Made by a program: the position numbers and the translations under genes. A stretch of 20,311 nucleotides of DNA from UPXZ01 sp964345395 (GTDB taxonomy: Bacteria; Bacteroidota; Bacteroidia; Bacteroidales; Paludibacteraceae): contig CAYFRA010000031.1 of the NCBI GenBank assembly GCA_964345395.1, positions 1 to 20,311 of the forward strand. Direction: 5' to 3'. Position 1 is the first letter of the stretch; every line of letters starts with the position of its first letter. Of the stretch, positions 14,916 through 20,311 are shown in pieces. The notes under the pieces are model-generated. The model was given only the letters and a program-made list of their open reading frames with translations, searched no databases and was not told the origin of the DNA.

Positions 14916-14950
14916 AAGGACAACTGGGCAATTGGTTGTCCTTTTTTATT
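14916..14950. terminator. Terminator between rpoD and the symporter gene
   Basis: AAGGACAAC and GTTGTCCTT form a nine-bp stem around a ten-base loop, followed by TTTTATTTTT. It terminates rpoD on the + strand. Its T-run overlaps the stop codon of the convergent symporter gene (TAA at 14946-14948 on the minus strand). Confidence 0.8.
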
Positions 14951-16262
14951 TTTCTAATGACTTATCCACCAAAATAGAAACAGTAGCATCACCCGAGATA
15001 TTGATTACCGTTCTGAGCATATCCAAAGGTCTATCGATCGCAAATATCAGAGCCAAACCAATTTCAGGAATACCAGCTTGTGCCAAAACAATAAGCAACA
15101 TTACCATACCTGCACTTGGAACAGCCGCCGTGCCAATACTCGCCAAAGTTGCAGTGAGAATGATGCCCAACTGAACCGATATTGTCAAATCTAAGCCAAA
15201 AGATTGAGCTATGAAAATAGCAGCAACTGCCTGATAAAAGCTCGTGCCGTCCATATTGATTGTAGCACCAATAGGAAGCACAAAGTTGGCAACTTCTGAA
15301 TCAACTCCTAAATGATTTTTCACTCTATCCATCGTAACGGGCAAAGTGGCTGCCGAAGAGCTCGTACTGAAAGCCAAAAGTTGTGCAGGAGCCATAGCCC
15401 GAAAATAAAAGCGGGGAGTTTTTTTTGTAAAAACATAAATCAATAACAGATAAAAACCCAACATAATAGACAAACCCAATATAACAGTCATTGCATACCA
15501 CAACAAAGCAACAAACAACTCTGCATTGGGCGCCTCAACGACCAAAGCTGCCATTAACGCAAAGACCCCATAAGGAGCAACCTGCATAATCATATCAATC
15601 AACTTCAATATCACCTCATTGAAACTTTCAAAAAAATCTTTTGCAGGTTTTGCTTTCTCCTTAGGGATGAGCACAATGGCAATCCCAATAAAAATAGCAA
15701 ACACAATGACTTGAAGCATATTTTTATTATTTGAAGCTGCTGACACAATATTATCAGGCACCAAATCTTCCAAAGCTTGAAGTGGTGCTCTATCTACCTG
15801 CTCAGATAGTTTTAACATCTCCCTGTCGGTGTCGCTACCATAGCTTATCAGCAGGCTCTCACGTGTTTCGGTAGAAATTGAATTTCCAGGTTTGATAACA
15901 TTGGTAAGTACCAAGCCGAGCGAAACAGCAAACACAGTGGTAAATAGATATAATGCGATGGTTCTTAAACCCATACGCGACAGACTTGATATATCTTTCA
16001 AATTGGAGATACCCGATATCAATGAAACAAAAATAAGTGGAATAGCTATCAGTTTTAGGGCATTAATAAATATAGTACCAAAAGGTTTTATCCAGTTTCG
16101 GACAAAGAGTTCGGCTTTTGAGATTTCTAAAACTGAATCGCCAGTTTGCAGTATTACATACGATGACCCTAAAGGTGAGTAGAGAAGTAAAAAACTAAAT
16201 AGTACACCAAAAAACAAACCAAGTATAATACGAATATGTAGTGCAAGCTTTCTCTTCTTCAT
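14946..16262 (-). CDS. Dicarboxylate/amino acid:cation symporter (DAACS, GltP/DctA-like)
   Basis: Inner-membrane secondary transporter of the SDF family, coupling Na+ or H+ to uptake of acidic amino acids or C4-dicarboxylates. 438 residues. The transport-domain motifs are complete: serine-rich hairpin 1 FSTSSSAATLP (298-308), NMDGTSFYQ (336-344), hairpin 2 GTAAVPSAG (377-385), and the last helix AIDRPLDMLRTVINISGD (408-425). Against Gltph, Asp414 and Arg417 match the residues that bind the substrate amino group and side-chain carboxylate, and Asp425 a cation site, so glutamate or aspartate is the likeliest substrate. The residue 120-180 region is longer than in Gltph and hydrophilic. Its own promoter stands upstream; it converges on rpoD. 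Confidence 0.94.
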   Translation of the reverse strand: MKKRKLALHIRIILGLFFGVLFSFLLLYSPLGSSYVILQTGDSVLEISKAELFVRNWIKPFGTIFINALKLIAIPLIFVSLISGISNLKDISSLSRMGLRTIALYLFTTVFAVSLGLVLTNVIKPGNSISTETRESLLISYGSDTDREMLKLSEQVDRAPLQALEDLVPDNIVSAASNNKNMLQVIVFAIFIGIAIVLIPKEKAKPAKDFFESFNEVILKLIDMIMQVAPYGVFALMAALVVEAPNAELFVALLWYAMTVILGLSIMLGFYLLLIYVFTKKTPRFYFRAMAPAQLLAFSTSSSAATLPVTMDRVKNHLGVDSEVANFVLPIGATINMDGTSFYQAVAAIFIAQSFGLDLTISVQLGIILTATLASIGTAAVPSAGMVMLLIVLAQAGIPEIGLALIFAIDRPLDMLRTVINISGDATVSILVDKSLEK

Positions 16263-16314
16263 TTTTTTTAGTGTTCAGATTGTCTAAATGTTTTTCATTT
16301 CAAACGCAAAAGTA

Positions 16315-16345
16315 CAAAGATAAAAATATAAGATAAAAAATCAAA
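16315..16345 (-). promoter_or_regulatory. Promoter of the DAACS symporter gene
   Basis: Read on the minus strand: TTTG (16345-16342), a 19-base spacer, then TATCTTTG (16322-16315). Both boxes match the Bacteroidota consensus. The start codon lies about 53 bases below the -7 box. Confidence 0.6.
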
Positions 16346-16493
16346 ATGAGTCATCGTTAATAAACCGAACCTAAGCCATAAAATCAAAGAAATACTATTA
16401 TCCTATTTTTTCCGTACATATAAATATCCTGAGTGAACTAACTGTTATAAACTTTGTTGTATAATCATAGTACAAACAAAAAAACAATAGATT

Positions 16494-17651
16494 TTGAATT
16501 ATTTAGTAAAACAGATACGAGAGGCATTTTTCAACCCTATTCTTTATTTCTTACCAACATTGGTATTTTTAATAGGCAATGAATTTAGAGGTGTCGAATA
16601 TGGTGTAAGCATCTCTTTCCCAATTGCTTTCGTTCTTGTTTTCTATATTTATTTCGCATATAAACGCGTGTTCTTTTGGCACGGTCTTTTTGCAACATTC
16701 TATCTTTTCTTGGTTTTTATCACCAGTCTAATAAGTGATTCATATCTTTTACAAAAACTGGTAGCTAAGCTCATTTTTATAATTTTTTTACTCATTGTTA
16801 TATTAAGTAAAAACAAATTATCCAAAATAGCATCACAAACAGTTAGGTACAACTTACCAATGTCAACCAACGAAAATGAATTGGTGAAAATGTCAAAAGT
16901 TCTTTTGAGCATCACTTTGGCCTATTTTGCTGTTTGTCTGCTTTCAAATGCTTTTTTGTCCAAACTACCTGCAAATTTTGATTTTATATTAAAAAATATC
17001 TACGCATTTGCCTTGGTTTTTGTAGCAGTTACATATACTCTATTTACAATCAGTATAAGAAAGAAGTTGGAGCAAGAGGAGTGGCTACCAATAGTCAATG
17101 AACAGGGAGGTGTGATTGGTAGTGTGCAGTATCAAGAGAGTGCTAAAAGCGATGCGCGCTTGTTGCATCCCGTTTTGCGATTTTATTATATTCAAAATAA
17201 TAAAATATTTTTGCAACAACGTAAACCTGATGATAGACACGAAGCTATGTGTTGGGATGCCTCGCTAAGTCGCAAACTGAGAATGACAGAGTCGGTGCAG
17301 TCGGTATTGAAAGATAGGTCGATAAAACTGTACAGCAAAGAACCCGAGTCAGTTAGTTTTCTGACTAACTATATCTATCGTGGCGAATTTTGTGACAATT
17401 ACATCTATCTTTATATTAGTTGTAGGTGTGATAATTTGCAACCTCAAAAGGATGAAGTTTACGCTACAAAATGGTGGACAGTGAAGCAGATAGAGAGCGA
17501 GCTTGGTTCTGGTTTGTTCTCCGAACGCTTTGAGATAGAGTATGAAATGCTGAAAAGAACAGGCATATTGCAAGAAGAGTTCAAATGTAATTGTGATTGC
17601 AGATTACGCGAAACTGTTTATAAAAACATATTGAGCAGTGATGAAGAGTGA
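16494..17651 (+). CDS. Six-helix membrane protein with degenerate Nudix-like domain
   Basis: 385 residues. Six hydrophobic segments (about 13-29, 36-56, 61-81, 89-105, 136-155, 167-187) are followed by a soluble domain (about 195-360). This resembles the isopentenyl-isomerase/YfcD type of Nudix proteins: EEWLPIVNEQGGVIGSV (195-211), LLHPVLRFYYI (223-233), KIFLQQRKP (237-245), MCWDASLSR (252-260), then YATKWWTVKQIESEL (323-337). The Nudix box with its REXXEE core is absent: the place where it should lie reads RKLRMTESVQSVLKDRS. Hydrolase activity is therefore doubtful; ligand sensing is possible. The C-terminus has a CNCDC cluster (365-369). No ATG opens the frame: TTG at 16494 follows an in-frame stop, so the exact start is uncertain. 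It appears monocistronic and converges on the DUF454 gene with an 11-base gap. Confidence 0.75.
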   Translation: MNYLVKQIREAFFNPILYFLPTLVFLIGNEFRGVEYGVSISFPIAFVLVFYIYFAYKRVFFWHGLFATFYLFLVFITSLISDSYLLQKLVAKLIFIIFLLIVILSKNKLSKIASQTVRYNLPMSTNENELVKMSKVLLSITLAYFAVCLLSNAFLSKLPANFDFILKNIYAFALVFVAVTYTLFTISIRKKLEQEEWLPIVNEQGGVIGSVQYQESAKSDARLLHPVLRFYYIQNNKIFLQQRKPDDRHEAMCWDASLSRKLRMTESVQSVLKDRSIKLYSKEPESVSFLTNYIYRGEFCDNYIYLYISCRCDNLQPQKDEVYATKWWTVKQIESELGSGLFSERFEIEYEMLKRTGILQEEFKCNCDCRLRETVYKNILSSDEE

Positions 17652-17662
17652 TATTGAGATAA

Positions 17663-18034
17663 TCAACTCATTTTCTTGGTTTTGAATGACAAAATATAAA
17701 TCGTCACCAAAGAGGCGATAACAAACAAAATAATTTGCAGATACAGCTTATCGTTAATTACCCGAAAACCTGTGTAGAGAATGACCAACCACATCATTGA
17801 CAAAGCAAAAATTTTTCCGTGAAGTGGAATAGATTTTTCTTCTCGAAAAGCTCGAATATAACTTCCAAAATATCGATGATTCAACAACCAGTTATATAGT
17901 TTCTCTGAACTTTTAGCATAAAGATAAGCTGAAATTAGCAAAAATGGCGTTGTGGGCAACACAGGTAGGAACACACCCACCACACCCAATCCAAATGATA
18001 TAGAACCTAAAACAATAAAGAGATTTTTTTTCAT
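17663..18034 (-). CDS. DUF454 (YbaN-like) inner-membrane protein
   Basis: 123 residues from the ATG at 18034. A longer reading from 18085 would overlap the upstream gene and adds a charged stretch that the family lacks. The YbaN/DUF454 signature is clear: LGSISFGLGVVGVFLPVLPTTPFLLIS with the G-x-LPxLPTTPF core, then YAKSSEKLYNWLLNHRYFGS and IPLHGKI, followed by two C-terminal helices. The molecular function of the family is not established. The start codon is seven bases below the antiporter stop, so the two genes are almost certainly one transcript. The nearby Nudix-like gene converges on it. Confidence 0.88.
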   Translation of the reverse strand: MKKNLFIVLGSISFGLGVVGVFLPVLPTTPFLLISAYLYAKSSEKLYNWLLNHRYFGSYIRAFREEKSIPLHGKIFALSMMWLVILYTGFRVINDKLYLQIILFVIASLVTIYILSFKTKKMS

Positions 18035-18041
18035 ATCCGAA

Positions 18042-20195
18042 TTAACTCTTCTTTTTTGTTTTTGACTTCGCAAAAATAGTCCCAATTCCTTTGCCTATTT
18101 TTTGTGCAGCCTCCAAGCTTTTGCTCAATGGATCATCTGCAAAATCACTATATTGCTCAAAACCATAAGAGGTTGTTCCTTGCTGAGGATAAATAATTAT
18201 ACGGCTGTTTTTGGGGAAATGTCTCTCCAATTTGATAGGAATTTTCTCCATTACACCAATATGCGACATAGCTCCTTTTCGGGCGGATACAAGTGCTATT
18301 AAATCATCTTTTTCAATATCTCGTGCTAAAATCAAGAAATCTTCCCAATCATCAAAATCATTGGCTTTGATAGAGAGTTTAATTTTTGCACTTTCTAAGT
18401 AGCTATTTATCCCTTTGAGTGTGGCTTTATTGCTGTAAAGCTCAATGTCAGCACTCAACTCTCCCGATAATTGAGCCATTTTAAGTACCCATTGCTGGAA
18501 ACCACTCTCATGCTCAGCTAATGGCGGTGCAATTATTACGATGCGTTTATGTAAATTAAGCGGCTGCGACATATTTGATATTACCAAAGTTTTATCGGTA
18601 TTATTCAAAATATTATCCACTTTTTCACCAACTAAACGTTCAATAATTCCGGGTTTCTCGGGCCAACCAAGCACTATCATATCTGCCATAATTTCACGTG
18701 AAATGCGACTAATACCACTTGCTGCATTGTGATCAATGGTGGTGATAATTTCAACATTGGTTTCTGTTTCTGCACCTTGCATCACTATCTCTTCATATTT
18801 TTTCCGTATTTTCAACATATTTGCCTCCGCCTCTTCATCATTGGAAACAACGGTTAAAATCGATACTGGCTTTTTAGATTTTTTATCTTTGATATAGACA
18901 ATAAATTGTAATATCTTCTCTATGTTATTGAGATTGGCGATGGGTAGCAAAATGCGCTCGCTACTTACATTGGTCTCTATATTTTCAGCTTCGTCTTCGG
19001 TTTCAATAATGATTTTCTTAGCAGCACGCTCAGTAGCAAAAGAGGCTATAACGCAAGTAATTAAAATAAGAATGATGGTACCATTTAATATATTTTCATC
19101 AATAATATTCGCATTGTAACCAACTAAAATAACAGCTAAGGTTGCAGCCGCATGTGCGCCACTCAAACCAAAAATCAACTGCCCTTGAGCACGGGTATAT
19201 TTAAAGAAAATGCGTGCTAACATAGCAGCTAACCATTTACCAAAAATTGCAACCACCGAAAGAGTAAGTGCAATAACAATTGCCATTGGGCCACTTAAAA
19301 TGACGGATACATTCACAATCATACCCACACTGATCAAGAAGAATGGAATAAACAAAGCATTCCCAATAAACTCAATGCGATTCATCAATGCGGATGAGTG
19401 AGGTATCAATTTGTTGAGTGCTAAACCAGCGAAAAAAGCTCCAATAATTGGTTCTACACCCGCAATCTCGGCCAAAAACGCTGAGAAAAACACTACTGAT
19501 AGTACAAAAATATAGTGCGAATGTTTTTCACTTTCTAATTTTCGGAAAAACCATTTGGCTACTCTTGGTATGATAAGGAAGATGATTGCTGTAAAAATTG
19601 CCAACGAAACCCCTAAACGAATCCAAAACTCCTGACTAAGTCCTCCCTGACTACTCCCAACAATCACTGCTAAAATAATCAGAACAGCAGTATCTGTCAA
19701 TATTGTTCCTCCAACTGTAATGGCAACAGCTTGATTTTTAGAAATTCCCATTTTGCTAACGATGGGATAAGCCACCAAAGTGTGTGTGGCAAACATACTG
19801 GCAGTGAGCAAACTTGTATTGAATGGATAGCCTAACACATAATGCATGACGGGATATCCAACTGCCAATGGAATAGAAAATGTTAAGAATCCAAACAGCA
19901 GACTTTTATTTCGATTTGCTTTAAATTCATTCAAATCGAGTTCGAGACCCGCTATAAACATAATATAAAGCAATCCTAAGGTTGAAAAAAGTTCTATAGA
20001 ATCTTTTTCTATCACATTGAATCCATAAGGTCCAATGATAATACCCGATATAATCAAACCAATTATACCAGGAATATTGAGTTTTTTTAGTATCAATGGT
20101 GATAGCAATATGATAAAAAGCATCACCGAAAAAACTAATACAGGATTGGCCAAAGGCAATTCAAAACCTTCTATCAGCTGTTGGAAAAAGTCCAT
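18042..20195 (-). CDS. CPA-type cation:proton antiporter with USP-like C-terminal region
   Basis: 717 residues. Residues 1-390 form the antiporter core of about 12 helices: LNIPGIIGLIISGIIIGPYG (39-58), LLYIMFIAGLELDL (75-88), and the ion-binding segment GGTILTDTAVL (162-172) with Thr167-Asp168. A TD rather than DD pair is more typical of electroneutral exchange of Na+ or K+ for H+, but this is an inference. Residues about 410-690 are cytoplasmic and resemble two universal-stress-protein-like folds: ERILLPIANLNNIEKILQ (413-430) starts the first and RIVIIAPPL the second. They may bind nucleotides and gate transport. The ATG start fits the first helix. A -7 box lies upstream and DUF454 follows in the operon. 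Confidence 0.9.
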   Translation of the reverse strand: MDFFQQLIEGFELPLANPVLVFSVMLFIILLSPLILKKLNIPGIIGLIISGIIIGPYGFNVIEKDSIELFSTLGLLYIMFIAGLELDLNEFKANRNKSLLFGFLTFSIPLAVGYPVMHYVLGYPFNTSLLTASMFATHTLVAYPIVSKMGISKNQAVAITVGGTILTDTAVLIILAVIVGSSQGGLSQEFWIRLGVSLAIFTAIIFLIIPRVAKWFFRKLESEKHSHYIFVLSVVFFSAFLAEIAGVEPIIGAFFAGLALNKLIPHSSALMNRIEFIGNALFIPFFLISVGMIVNVSVILSGPMAIVIALTLSVVAIFGKWLAAMLARIFFKYTRAQGQLIFGLSGAHAAATLAVILVGYNANIIDENILNGTIILILITCVIASFATERAAKKIIIETEDEAENIETNVSSERILLPIANLNNIEKILQFIVYIKDKKSKKPVSILTVVSNDEEAEANMLKIRKKYEEIVMQGAETETNVEIITTIDHNAASGISRISREIMADMIVLGWPEKPGIIERLVGEKVDNILNNTDKTLVISNMSQPLNLHKRIVIIAPPLAEHESGFQQWVLKMAQLSGELSADIELYSNKATLKGINSYLESAKIKLSIKANDFDDWEDFLILARDIEKDDLIALVSARKGAMSHIGVMEKIPIKLERHFPKNSRIIIYPQQGTTSYGFEQYSDFADDPLSKSLEAAQKIGKGIGTIFAKSKTKKKS

Positions 20196-20222
20196 AAAAC
20201 ACTCATTTTAAAATTCAAAATT

Positions 20223-20230
20223 CAAATATA
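20223..20230 (-). promoter_or_regulatory. Probable -7 box for the antiporter-DUF454 unit
   Basis: On the minus strand TATATTTG, an exact TAnnTTTG, about 28 bases above the antiporter start. The -33 box is not evident. The last 80 bases of the window show nothing further. Confidence 0.4.
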
Positions 20231-20311
20231 ATTCTTTTTTATGGATTATCTATTCCCTAAATCAATATTATTCAATGAATCTATAAATTCAGATAACTTC
20301 AAAGATAGTTT

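Noticed and set aside
18035..18085. N-terminal extension of the DUF454 protein into the antiporter gene
   Set aside because: The added charged residues come from the end of the antiporter frame. The ATG at 18034, seven bases after its stop, fits the family start.

Overview
The window reads as chromosomal DNA from a member of the Bacteroidales (Bacteroidota). The case rests on several points. The DNA is AT-rich. Several genes have promoters of the form TTTG, 19-20 bases, TAnnTTTG, which is the Bacteroidota consensus and unlike the sigma70 boxes of most bacteria. The primary sigma factor is short (286 aa) and lacks region 1.1. The lipoprotein signal peptides have the Bacteroidota look, and dipeptidyl peptidase III carries HECLGH. 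I cannot fix the genus from this sequence alone. Most genes are housekeeping or transport genes. I see no phage, CRISPR array, toxin-antitoxin pair, rRNA or tRNA gene.

Layout, left to right. Bases 1-482 hold the terminator of a gene outside the window, a second hairpin, and a roughly 240-base stretch bounded by inverted repeats that abuts the asnA promoter. Next on the + strand come asnA (asparagine synthesis), an FtsE-type ABC ATPase with its own promoter, and a probable two-gene unit: a lipoprotein dipeptidyl peptidase III (M49) and a small NlpE-like lipoprotein. A strong shared hairpin at about 4943-4984 separates these from a long minus-strand run: yrdC/tsaC-type gene, polyprenyl glycosylphosphotransferase, ClC transporter with CBS domains, xseB and gnd (listed in transcription order, right to left).

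From 10.8 kb an alanine dehydrogenase-like gene (+) converges on a thioredoxin-fold protein (-). Beyond it lies the C-terminal remnant of a GH31 glycosidase that has lost both catalytic aspartates. A stranded 19-bp perfect hairpin and a C8 tract follow, and then the promoter and gene of rpoD. rpoD converges on a DAACS-family acidic amino acid/dicarboxylate symporter (-) across a short terminator. The right end holds a six-helix membrane protein with a degenerate Nudix domain (+). It converges on a minus-strand pair: a CPA-type cation/proton antiporter with a universal-stress-like tail, then a DUF454/YbaN membrane protein.

The items most worth a second look are these: the membrane-Nudix fusion without a Nudix box; the alanine dehydrogenase-like enzyme with glutamine at the catalytic histidine position; the ClC protein with altered filter and proton-gate residues; the decayed GH31 locus and hairpin beside rpoD; and the inverted-repeat element next to asnA. 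None amounts to a clear new multi-gene system. The membrane-Nudix protein is the best candidate for undescribed biology.
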